In this document: one piece after another, positions 57,149 to 64,000 of the stretch
Layout of the letters: the number at the start of each line of letters is the position of its first letter
Position numbering within the stretch: position 1 is the stretch's first letter
Source: a virus
Reading direction: 5' to 3' (one strand)
DNA length: 64,000 nucleotides
IMG/VR virus record: IMGVR_UViG_3300025732_000021
Span: 1-64,000 of that record
Position numbers and translations under genes: made by a program
The notes under the pieces: model-generated
Database searches by the model: none
Told to the model about the DNA's origin: nothing
Seen by the model: the letters and a program-made list of their open reading frames with translations, nothing else

Positions 57149-58679
57149 AAAATTTTTCTTTTAGTATTTCAAAATGCGACTTAGAATTATCTACAATACT
57201 ATCCCAATTTTTCTTTGCCTCTAATCTCTTACTAAAATATTCATCCATTTTAGTTTTTATATCAGAGTTATTAAAGTGCGACATTTTTTCTAATAAACTA
57301 ATATATGTTTTGTGGAAAGGCCTTATGCCAAATCCAGTTTTAATTGTATCAACATTTTTATTTGCCCACTCAACTGATGATTTAAAATAGTTTTCTGGAT
57401 ATTTTTTTGAAGTTATATGCTTCCAATATGGCGTATCTTCTCTTTGAGATAATGCATAATGCATTCCAACAAAATCAAACATTCTTTCAATTCTAGTTTT
57501 TGTCTTATAGTTAAAATTATCTATATCGTATTGTGTTACATGCTCTCTTTCAAGAGCATCAACCAAAGTAAAACAATTTTGATGAGTTAGTAACAATCCA
57601 GTACTTTCTAATGGTTCTAAAAATCCTGCAGATAATCCAATAGCAACTACATTTTTAACCCAAAATCTGTCATAATACCCATTAGTAATTTTTATATTTT
57701 TAAAAGTTAAATTTTTAGATCTATTTGGATCATGAACTACCATTTTGTCTGAATCTAAATAATTTTTATATTCTTCTAATGCATCATCATCTGAAATAAA
57801 TTCATTACAGTATACGTACCCAGAGCCTATTCTATTCCATAAAGGAATATTCCAAATCCACCCATTATTTATAGCAGTACAATTTGTAAAAGTTTGTAAT
57901 TCTTTCTCTTTATCAGTATATGGAATATGTGCAGTCCATGCTCTATTATTTGGAAGGTATTCAGCAGTAGAAATAAATTTTTCTTTCATAAAATTACCCA
58001 AAAGGATACTTTTAAATCCAGAACAATCTATAAATAAGTCAGCATAAACTTTAGTGCCATTGTCTAAAAGTATAGATGTTATACCATTTTCATTTCCATC
58101 AATATCAGTAACTGTACCAAATATTCTATTTACACCCCTGGGGATAGCATAATATTCTGCAAGCCAGTTACCAAGTTTAGTAGCATCCATCTGCAATGCT
58201 AAATCCCTATGAGGCTGATATGGATTCATTGAGTCTATATGATCAATTACAAGTTTGTTTGTTTCCATGCTTTTAGCCTGCGGGAAAAAATATCTTACAT
58301 AATCTTGATCTTCTGTTTTTGGATAAAATGCTTTTTTATAATGCCAATCATCAAGTCCATAATGTGTTATTTCTGGGTCTAAATTGGGGTGTCCAAACGG
58401 ATAATAAAATGTTGGCGAATCTTTAGTTTTAAAGTTAGTAAAACCTATTGCCACTTTATAGGCAGCATTTGTATATTTCATAATGCTTGAATAGTCTAAA
58501 TCTAAAAAATTAAAAAATCCATTTATTTCAAATGTAGTACTTTCTCCTACACCAATAATTGGAATATCTGTGCTTTCAATTAAAGAAATATTTTTTTCTG
58601 GGTATGCTTTTATTAGTGCAGATGCAGTCATCCATCCAGCAGAACCCCCGCCAACTATTACTATTTTATTAATTTGCAT
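57135..58679 (-). CDS. flavin-dependent halogenase (tryptophan halogenase family)
   Basis: 514 residues. FAD site GGGSAGWMTA (10-19); K75 in NAAYKVAIGF fits the catalytic lysine that forms the haloamine; WIWNIP (274-279) is the WxWxIP signature that separates halogenases from monooxygenases; FLEPLEST (353-360) holds the likely Glu. The family uses FADH2, O2 and halide. A related cyanophage enzyme (VirX1) is known to halogenate small aromatics. No flavin reductase is seen here. Overlaps both neighbours. Confidence 0.9.
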   Translation of the reverse strand: MQINKIVIVGGGSAGWMTASALIKAYPEKNISLIESTDIPIIGVGESTTFEINGFFNFLDLDYSSIMKYTNAAYKVAIGFTNFKTKDSPTFYYPFGHPNLDPEITHYGLDDWHYKKAFYPKTEDQDYVRYFFPQAKSMETNKLVIDHIDSMNPYQPHRDLALQMDATKLGNWLAEYYAIPRGVNRIFGTVTDIDGNENGITSILLDNGTKVYADLFIDCSGFKSILLGNFMKEKFISTAEYLPNNRAWTAHIPYTDKEKELQTFTNCTAINNGWIWNIPLWNRIGSGYVYCNEFISDDDALEEYKNYLDSDKMVVHDPNRSKNLTFKNIKITNGYYDRFWVKNVVAIGLSAGFLEPLESTGLLLTHQNCFTLVDALEREHVTQYDIDNFNYKTKTRIERMFDFVGMHYALSQREDTPYWKHITSKKYPENYFKSSVEWANKNVDTIKTGFGIRPFHKTYISLLEKMSHFNNSDIKTKMDEYFSKRLEAKKNWDSIVDNSKSHFEILKEKFYETE

Positions 58680-59031
58680 CTGGCTTCATACTTTCTAAGT
58701 TATCAAAAGCCTTTTTAATTCTAAGAACAGATAAATCATTTGGAGACGATGACTCTTGATCTAAAATTTTAGCAAATGTAATTAATTCTTTTTGTAAATC
58801 TTCAATATACTTATACGCCATATCTCTTGTTTCAGTTAAAAATGCTATTAGATGTTCTTGTTCAATATTTTCTGAATTATTTTCTATTTTTTCTTTAATA
58901 CTGTTTATATCTATGGCAGATTGTGTTAACAAAAACATTAACTCTATATTTTTATTTTTTAATCTTATGTTTTCTATAACTGCGCCAACAATAACTATAA
59001 CAACTAAAATAAAAACTAATAAATCAAGCAT
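58669..59031 (-). CDS. membrane-anchored coiled-coil protein
   Basis: 120 residues. N-terminal helix (LLVFILVVIVIVGAVI) then coiled coil (IENNSENIEQEHLIAFLTET). Could be a lysis or envelope protein. Not recognised. Confidence 0.6.
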   Translation of the reverse strand: MLDLLVFILVVIVIVGAVIENIRLKNKNIELMFLLTQSAIDINSIKEKIENNSENIEQEHLIAFLTETRDMAYKYIEDLQKELITFAKILDQESSSPNDLSVLRIKKAFDNLESMKPDAN

Positions 59032-59521
59032 ATTTATCCTCGTGTGTTGGCCAATAATACTTACAAGGTTCTTTACGATTTGGACAGCAAGGTGAGTTAT
59101 TTATGCTATAAATAGCGTGTTGAAATTTTGCATAATAAAGAGGATCTTTTTTAAATAAATTTGCTTTGTGTGTGGTAATAACAAGCATTAATTTATTTTT
59201 ATCTATAAACCATTTAGGTTTATTTTTACCCCAAATTTTAGAAAATCTTGTTTTTAATAATTTCATATTTTCTTGATTTTTATCAACTTTTATATTTCTA
59301 GACTTTGCTTCTTTAATCATTGCATAAACGTATTCATTAAGCATCCATTCGCTGCCTTTCCACATAAGTACGGCAGGATGATTGCGCCAACCACCAGTAG
59401 GTGAGTTTCCAGAGAGCACATTTAGTATTTGGTAGCCTTCTAATATTTGCTTATTTAATCTTTTAGAATCAAGCATTTTTGCACAGATATTAAAATCTGA
59501 TGATGGTAGAAATGTTTGCAT
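59024..59521 (-). CDS. pyrimidine-dimer glycosylase-like protein (T4 endonuclease V family)
   Basis: 165 residues. MQTFLPSSDFNICAKMLDSK, RLNKQILEGYQIL and GWRNHPAVLMWKGSEWML are the conserved blocks of the PF03013/MSMEG_6728-like family; DenV of T4 removes UV pyrimidine dimers. The N-terminal Thr of DenV chemistry would be T3 here only after processing, so activity is uncertain. The Cys/His end (CCPNRKEPCKYYW) is additional. Confidence 0.72.
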   Translation of the reverse strand: MQTFLPSSDFNICAKMLDSKRLNKQILEGYQILNVLSGNSPTGGWRNHPAVLMWKGSEWMLNEYVYAMIKEAKSRNIKVDKNQENMKLLKTRFSKIWGKNKPKWFIDKNKLMLVITTHKANLFKKDPLYYAKFQHAIYSINNSPCCPNRKEPCKYYWPTHEDKYA

Positions 59522-59655
59522 TATAGATCTTCCTCGTCTTCTATATCTCCAAATATATCAAAGTCTTCAATTTTTGTCAACTGCCTAACCCAAAATGTTA
59601 ATATTGTTGATAAGGTTATTATTCCAATAATGCCAAAAATAAATTTATTTTTCAT
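59521..59655 (-). CDS. small membrane protein (44 aa)
   Basis: MKNKFIFGIIGIITLSTILT then an acidic tail (DIFGDIEDEEDL). TAATG overlap with the gene after it. Confidence 0.58.
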   Translation of the reverse strand: MKNKFIFGIIGIITLSTILTFWVRQLTKIEDFDIFGDIEDEEDL

Positions 59656-59888
59656 TTTCCGCCTTCTCTTACTAATAAGACAATGGCACCATTATCTTCT
59701 AATGCTTTTTTTACTCTTACCATATATTCTACAGCACGACGCTTGTCTTCGTCAAGTAACGACATAAAAGATTTTTCTGATGCTTTAACAGTAATAAAAT
59801 TATCATTATCTATAAGTTCTAAACTAAAACCTTTAGGACAAAAATGGTTTAATGACCTAAAAGCCCTACGCATTCCATCTGTATACAT
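59652..59888 (-). CDS. hypothetical protein (78 aa)
   Basis: SLLDEDKRRAVEYMVRVKKA, preceded by FITVKASEKS; alpha-beta. ATGA overlap with the next gene. Not recognised. Confidence 0.6.
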   Translation of the reverse strand: MYTDGMRRAFRSLNHFCPKGFSLELIDNDNFITVKASEKSFMSLLDEDKRRAVEYMVRVKKALEDNGAIVLLVREGGK

Positions 59889-60191
59889 TTATGACAAAAG
59901 GTCTTCTGATTGTTTTGGCGCTGTAATAATAATAGCCTTAGAACCTTCCCAACGAACTCTTCCCTTACATCCAACATTCCATTTTGTCTCACCGTTATGC
60001 TGATTCACAATATCATAAACATATCCATGAATTTCAAATCCACTTGCTAAATTTTCAACTCCATTAATAAAAATTCTCCATACCAAAGGATCTTCTGGTT
60101 GTGCCTTTGTATTAAACCTTACAGTAATTTCATCATATGGTCTAATCCAACGGTCTTTTACTATTTCCCAAATATATTTAATTTTATTCAT
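59889..60191 (-). CDS. hypothetical protein (100 aa)
   Basis: MNKIKYIWEIVKDRWIRPYD, WRIFINGVENLASGFEIHGY: beta-rich, probably a short regulatory or binding domain. Overlaps the APS-kinase fusion gene (ATGA). Confidence 0.6.
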   Translation of the reverse strand: MNKIKYIWEIVKDRWIRPYDEITVRFNTKAQPEDPLVWRIFINGVENLASGFEIHGYVYDIVNQHNGETKWNVGCKGRVRWEGSKAIIITAPKQSEDLLS

Positions 60192-60949
60192 ATTCCCATT
60201 TCCTTACGTTTTTGTGTCGCAGAAATAGCCTGTATTTCTGGAGCAAGTTCAATCTGTTCAATTTTATATCCTACATCACGACCATAAACTATGTTAGTAA
60301 TATTTGGCAAACGTAGCACCATTGCCCCATCCATAAACTCATCTTTTGAAATATATTCTTTAACTTGATCAAATTTAAGCGGATCTTTTGGACTTGTGTT
60401 ATATGTATTGCGTACCCCAAGAAGCACTTGTTTTGTTCTTTTCCCAGCCTCTTCATACAAAGCATGATGGCCTTCATGCCAAGGCTGATATCTACCAAGC
60501 ATTAATGTTGTAGGTGCTGACCAATCGTGTAAATTAAATTGATTAATGATTACCGATGCTTTTTCATTGGCATCCCATTCATGACTAATAAATGCCATAT
60601 CAAAGTTAGATGGCACTTCAAACATTTTATTAGTATCTTCAAATCTACCAGCCTCAATTGTTTCCATATAAACTAAAATATCTGGCTTACCAAATGCTGC
60701 ACGAGTTAATTCTGTAGGACAAACAAAATCAACTACTACTGGTGCAACCCCTTGTTTTGCAATAAGACGAGCCATCTCACCCATTCGTCTTGCCTGCTCA
60801 ATCCTATCTTCATGGCTAAAGCCAAGGTCAGAATTTACGGTAGCACGAACCTCATCCGCATTAAGATGAATAGCATTAATTCGTTCTTTTAATGCTTTTG
60901 CTAACTCTGTCTTACCAGAACCTGGTAATCCTATAATTTGTATAATCAT
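60188..60949 (-). CDS. APS kinase-like / nucleotidyltransferase fusion
   Basis: 253 residues in two domains. Residues 1-~140: P-loop GLPGSGKT (7-14) and LNADEVRATVNSDLGFSHED (29-48), then RRMGEMARLIAKQGV: the APS kinase pattern (makes PAPS from APS and ATP). Residues ~147-253: LMLGRYQPWHEGHHAL with HxGH-type HEGH (158-161) and ISATQKR (242-248), an adenylyl/cytidylyltransferase fold like NadM. Whether the second domain acts on sulfate, NMN or a polyol phosphate is open. Confidence 0.83.
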   Translation of the reverse strand: MIIQIIGLPGSGKTELAKALKERINAIHLNADEVRATVNSDLGFSHEDRIEQARRMGEMARLIAKQGVAPVVVDFVCPTELTRAAFGKPDILVYMETIEAGRFEDTNKMFEVPSNFDMAFISHEWDANEKASVIINQFNLHDWSAPTTLMLGRYQPWHEGHHALYEEAGKRTKQVLLGVRNTYNTSPKDPLKFDQVKEYISKDEFMDGAMVLRLPNITNIVYGRDVGYKIEQIELAPEIQAISATQKRKEMGI

Positions 60950-61152
60950 TCAAAATCCCTCTGACTTTCAAAAATTTTATTTATATCATCTTCAATTATA
61001 TCAAATGATCTATTATCATGATTTTTACATACAGGATGTATTGAGTAACCATCTGCAATTATTGTTATTGCAAAACCATCACAGTAATAACATTTAGACA
61101 TAATTTTTTTATTTTTTTGTCTTAAAAATTCTAAATATTCTTTATTGTTCAT
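60946..61152 (-). CDS. small zinc-binding protein (68 aa)
   Basis: SKCYYCDGFAITIIADGYSI then HPVCKNHDN: C-x2-C ... C-x2-H, like the 42.6-kb gene. ATGA coupling. Confidence 0.6.
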   Translation of the reverse strand: MNNKEYLEFLRQKNKKIMSKCYYCDGFAITIIADGYSIHPVCKNHDNRSFDIIEDDINKIFESQRDFE

Positions 61153-61154
61153 TT

Positions 61155-61595
61155 TTATACTCTTCCAATATGATCACTACAGATTCCAGCCATCTGCATA
61201 TTTAAAACATCTGCGGTTGGCATTTCTTGATGAACCAAAATACTTTTTGGTGTAACTGGCATACCAGGGTATGTCCATATATAATGATTAGTAGTTATTG
61301 TAAAATCATCTTCTTGGTGCCAAAACGCATTATAATATTTTGGCATTGATAAAACTAAATCTAAGGCTTCTAAATTTTTACAATGAATCCATAACTTTTT
61401 AATATAAGAATTTAAAAAATATATGTCGATCTCATATGTTGGTTTATCATGTCCTAAATACATTTTATTATTTACAAACCAAAAATCTATTTCAACATTG
61501 TATCCAGCATTTATAGCCTCAGCAATATAATCTGGGGAGTTTTCTCTTGATTCATTTTTACCATATAGATTACCCCTATGTGATATTTTAATCAT
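61155..61595 (-). CDS. GDPD/PI-PLC-like phosphodiesterase family protein
   Basis: 146 residues from ATG 61595 (overlaps the RuBisCO-like stop by 8 bp). ISHRGNLYGKNESRENSPDY has the catalytic-type HRG...EN; NVEIDFWFVNNKMYLGHD has E-x-D and GHD metal or base residues. It is shorter than true glycerophosphodiesterases (~240) but fits a compact family often found in glycan loci. Probably cleaves or moves a phosphodiester; the substrate is not known. Confidence 0.72.
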   Translation of the reverse strand: MIKISHRGNLYGKNESRENSPDYIAEAINAGYNVEIDFWFVNNKMYLGHDKPTYEIDIYFLNSYIKKLWIHCKNLEALDLVLSMPKYYNAFWHQEDDFTITTNHYIWTYPGMPVTPKSILVHQEMPTADVLNMQMAGICSDHIGRV

Positions 61596-62793
61596 TAACA
61601 ATTCCCCACTTTTCTATAGCAGAAATATATTCTGGACCATAGGACTTATCTATAGCCTGCCTCATGGCCATAGTGCCCCCTAAAGTGCCACCAGAATGCC
61701 CGTGGATGGCTCCTCCTACGTTTGCCATATAGTTTATACCAAACCTTCTGCTTATAGCCTCTACAAGGCCAGGATGCATTCCGCAACTTAGCGCTGGCAC
61801 AACATTATTATCATTTAATAAATCTATAGATCTTTTTAAATTATCTTCGTCATCACTTAAATACCCACCCCACATACCAGTATGTATCGTATCTACTCCC
61901 ATTAATGCTGCTAACTTACAAATAACATACCAATCAATTCTAAAATTATGACTAGGATTTGTTAATATCTTATCCCCGCTTTTTTGAAAATGCATATATA
62001 TTGGAAGATCCATTTTTCGTATAGAGTTATATGCTCCAAATCCGCTCCAGAAGTTTACATGTACACCATTACCACCATTTTCATATACTGTTTTTACTCT
62101 ATTTAAAATAGCATGTGGATCAGCATTAATACAATGAGCAAAAACTACCTTTCTTCCAGAATCTGCGATAATGTTAGCAATGTGCTCAACTCTTTCTTCT
62201 AGCCTACAAAATGTTGGGTTAGATAATATTTCATCTTCTTTAATAAAATCAACGCCACCATCAATTAACTCTTTAACTATATATCCTAGTTGTTTAACTG
62301 ATATTCCAGTTTTAGGTTTTACAATACCGCCTAACAATGGCTTATTTTTTTGTCCAGTTAACTCTCTTATTCCAGACATACCAAACTTAGGGCCAAGAAA
62401 ACTCTTTTTTACACTTTCTGGAAATTCAACATCTACCACTCTACATACTTTAAATACATCAATGTCTAATTGTCCACCCATAATCTGACATAAGAAATGC
62501 GAAATACCATCGTTATCCCAATCTGAATTTATTTTTGGAAAACCAATTTTAACAAAACCATTTAGTGCTAATTTTAATTTTTCTTCATCATCATAAATAA
62601 CACATGATGACATTTCAAATATATCATCAGTTTCCCAACTATTTCTTTGTTTTGGATTACCAACACTTTGTCCAATAGCAAGCGCCCATGCAGCATCATT
62701 TAATCTACCATGTGAAGGATTGACTTCTATATAATATGTTACAACTATACATCTTTGTTTTTCAGAGTCGTCTAAGTCTCTATAAAACTTCAT
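61588..62793 (-). CDS. RuBisCO-like protein (RuBisCO large-subunit superfamily)
   Basis: 401 residues, near the length of form IV proteins. LLGGIVKPKTGIS gives K159/K161 (K175/K177 of spinach). GGVDFIKEDEILSNP gives K185, D187, E188 (the carbamate Lys and Mg ligands K201, D203, E204). H268 (IYMH) and H304 (DTIHTG) fit H294 and H327; SCG at 336-338 and GGAIHGHSGG fit the phosphate loops. But R295 is F269 and the loop-6 Lys K334 is Y311, so carboxylation is unlikely. Expected chemistry: Mg-enolate enolisation, isomerisation or decarboxylation of a sugar-acid phosphate. Overlaps both neighbours. Confidence 0.9.
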   Translation of the reverse strand: MKFYRDLDDSEKQRCIVVTYYIEVNPSHGRLNDAAWALAIGQSVGNPKQRNSWETDDIFEMSSCVIYDDEEKLKLALNGFVKIGFPKINSDWDNDGISHFLCQIMGGQLDIDVFKVCRVVDVEFPESVKKSFLGPKFGMSGIRELTGQKNKPLLGGIVKPKTGISVKQLGYIVKELIDGGVDFIKEDEILSNPTFCRLEERVEHIANIIADSGRKVVFAHCINADPHAILNRVKTVYENGGNGVHVNFWSGFGAYNSIRKMDLPIYMHFQKSGDKILTNPSHNFRIDWYVICKLAALMGVDTIHTGMWGGYLSDDEDNLKRSIDLLNDNNVVPALSCGMHPGLVEAISRRFGINYMANVGGAIHGHSGGTLGGTMAMRQAIDKSYGPEYISAIEKWGIVND

Positions 62794-63103
62794 ACTTATC
62801 TCCTATAATAGATGGAACTTTTACTACTAAAACTGAACAATCTTCTAAAAATATTGGATCTGCTATATCTCCTGGATTAAAAACAAAAACGTCTCCAGAT
62901 TTTAATTCTTTTCCTTGTATTATCATTCTACCAGATACAAGAACATTATATTCTGTTGCAACCTCATGGTAATGTTTTGGCCACATTTCTCCAGCCTTAT
63001 GAGTTAACAAACCAACCTCAAATTTATCTGTTTTTAATAAAGACGGATCAAAGTTTCCTATAATCCATCCTCTGGTAAAGTCTTCTATTCTTCTAATTTC
63101 CAT
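62780..63103 (-). CDS. cupin-domain protein
   Basis: 107 residues. HKAGEMWPKHYHEVATEYNV (metal-type H-x-H with E) and SGRMIIQGKELKSGDVFVFN then PGDI are the two cupin motifs. Small cupins beside sugar nucleotidyltransferases act as isomerases or sugar-binding proteins. Overlaps the RuBisCO-like gene (14 bp) and the nucleotidyltransferase (19 bp). Confidence 0.85.
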   Translation of the reverse strand: MEIRRIEDFTRGWIIGNFDPSLLKTDKFEVGLLTHKAGEMWPKHYHEVATEYNVLVSGRMIIQGKELKSGDVFVFNPGDIADPIFLEDCSVLVVKVPSIIGDKYEVL

Positions 63104-63813
63104 AGTTTCTCCATATATAGTTCTAAATCAGAAGGTACTCCAACAGCATTATGTTGAAAAGAAGGTATGTGATAAATTCCAATTTTTTTACCATCTTTAA
63201 TCATTGAATTATAAGTAGGTCCTACATAAAATTCTCCATTATATCTTTCGTTATTTAATATCATTTTGCTTGCACTATCAACAAAATCTTTTCCATGTTT
63301 CCAATAATGTATTCCATTTAATGATATATCACTTATAATTTCTTTTTCTTTTATTTCTAAAACTAATCCATTTTTATTTATTTTAGCATAACTATTTTTA
63401 TCTGTATTTGCGGTATAAGTTACAATCATTCCATCATATTTTGAATTACGTGCTACCTGTAAAAATAAATCAGAATCCCACCACATTATTTGATCAGAGT
63501 TAGCAATTATGAGTTCTTCATCATTATTGATAAAATCTTTTGCCATCAAGCATGTTTCTGCTGGTCCATTTGTTAATTTATCAATCTTAATAATATTACA
63601 TGTTGGCTCAATGTTTTTTAATGTTGAATATAATTCATCAAAAAATATGTTATCTCTAACTACAAAATTATACTTTCCTTTTATAGATAAAGAATTTATG
63701 GCATGCTGTATCATAGAAATTCCATTTATTTTTATTAATGGCTTAGTTGTTTTATATATGTCTACTGGAAACCTACTACCAAGTCCAGCAATTGGAATAA
63801 GTATATTAGTCAT
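63085..63813 (-). CDS. sugar-phosphate nucleotidyltransferase
   Basis: 242 residues. ILIPIAGLGSRFPVDIYKTT then KPLIKING: the GxGSRF...KPLI signature of NTP-dependent sugar-phosphate nucleotidylyltransferases. IIANSDQIMWWDSD gives the metal Asp, and NGEFYVGPTYNSMI fits the late motif. It would activate a sugar or polyol phosphate as an NDP derivative, giving the set its likely direction. First clear gene of the four-gene set. Confidence 0.88.
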   Translation of the reverse strand: MTNILIPIAGLGSRFPVDIYKTTKPLIKINGISMIQHAINSLSIKGKYNFVVRDNIFFDELYSTLKNIEPTCNIIKIDKLTNGPAETCLMAKDFINNDEELIIANSDQIMWWDSDLFLQVARNSKYDGMIVTYTANTDKNSYAKINKNGLVLEIKEKEIISDISLNGIHYWKHGKDFVDSASKMILNNERYNGEFYVGPTYNSMIKDGKKIGIYHIPSFQHNAVGVPSDLELYMEKLWKLEE

Positions 63814-64000
63814 ATATTTTTATAAACCTTTCAAGTTCTTTTTCTATTTTATCATATTTTCTAGTGACATTTGGTACTGATACATATATTTTTTCAGAAA
63901 ATAAAGAAGATATTAGATAAAAATGAAAATGAAATTCTATATTCTGTTTAAGTAATTGTGTTGTACTTAACTCTATAATGGTTGTATTTTTTCTCATAAA
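63806..64000 (-). CDS. unknown protein at window edge, possibly partial
   Basis: 63 residues from an ATG at 63997, only 3 nt from the edge, so the true start may lie outside. NIEFHFHFYLISSLFSEKIY then a helical end. It overlaps the nucleotidyltransferase start by 8 bp, so is in the same operon. Not recognised. Confidence 0.45.
   Translation of the reverse strand, partial: FMRKNTTIIELSTTQLLKQNIEFHFHFYLISSLFSEKIYVSVPNVTRKYDKIEKELERFIKIYD

Noticed and set aside
61588-62793. Genuine CO2-fixing RuBisCO
   Set aside because: The residues matching R295 and K334 are replaced, and no small subunit or phosphoribulokinase gene is present.
1-64000. Integrase, transposase or attachment site suggesting a prophage
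   Set aside because: None seen on either strand; the segment gives no evidence of lysogeny, though the rest of the genome is unseen.

Overview
The window is a 64 kb piece of a tailed double-stranded DNA phage genome (Caudoviricetes). It carries a portal, a prohead protease/scaffold, the start of a major capsid gene, a long tail and receptor-binding module, a lysozyme-like enzyme, a holin candidate, a class II ribonucleotide reductase and eight tRNA genes. No terminase, DNA polymerase, helicase or integrase is visible, so much of the genome lies outside. The DNA is AT-rich. Many genes have a TATAAT-like -10 box 5-9 nt before the start codon, as for leaderless mRNAs. Palindromes of the TGTGA-N6-TCACA (Crp/GlxR) type recur between early-looking genes, and one tail protein has a PASTA domain. 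Together these suggest an actinobacterial host, but this is an inference and host range cannot be read directly.

Layout. (1) 1-25.7 kb, minus strand: the virion module. It is read leftward from a promoter near 25.7 kb through tail proteins, Phe-rich repeat proteins, tail fibres, two paralogous oxygenase-like genes, nrdJ, a 1263-residue LamG-like protein, portal, protease and capsid. A plus-strand lysozyme gene sits inside it. (2) 25.7-31 kb: a G-rich divergent control region, then 2OG-Fe(II) oxygenases, an SGNH hydrolase and small zinc-binding proteins. (3) 31-41.3 kb: dozens of very small plus-strand genes with repeated promoters (TTGANN, 17 nt, TGN-TANNNT), Crp-like palindromes, tandem DnaA boxes and a repeated 3'-end hairpin. 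(4) 41.2-41.9 kb: a noncoding cluster of AAACCAT heptamers. (5) 42-46 kb: more small genes and two SGNH hydrolases. (6) 46.0-46.6 kb: the tRNA array. (7) 46.6-56.5 kb: a CDGSH protein, two RsmI-like methyltransferases, Hsp20, oxygenases, a methyltransferase, an SGNH hydrolase and two PAPS-type sulfotransferases. (8) 56.5-64 kb, minus strand: an overlapping operon with holin, XapX protein, flavin-dependent halogenase, a DNA glycosylase-like protein, an APS-kinase/nucleotidyltransferase fusion, a GDPD-like protein, a RuBisCO-like protein, a cupin and a sugar nucleotidyltransferase.

The outstanding feature is the small-molecule or glycan modification load: eleven 2OG-Fe(II) oxygenase-like genes, four SGNH hydrolases, two sulfotransferases with an APS-kinase fusion, a halogenase, a SAM methyltransferase, and the nucleotidyltransferase-cupin-RuBisCO-like-GDPD set. 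The best candidate for an undescribed system is that last four-gene set (61.1-63.8 kb), perhaps making an activated modified sugar or polyol. Its substrate cannot be read from sequence.
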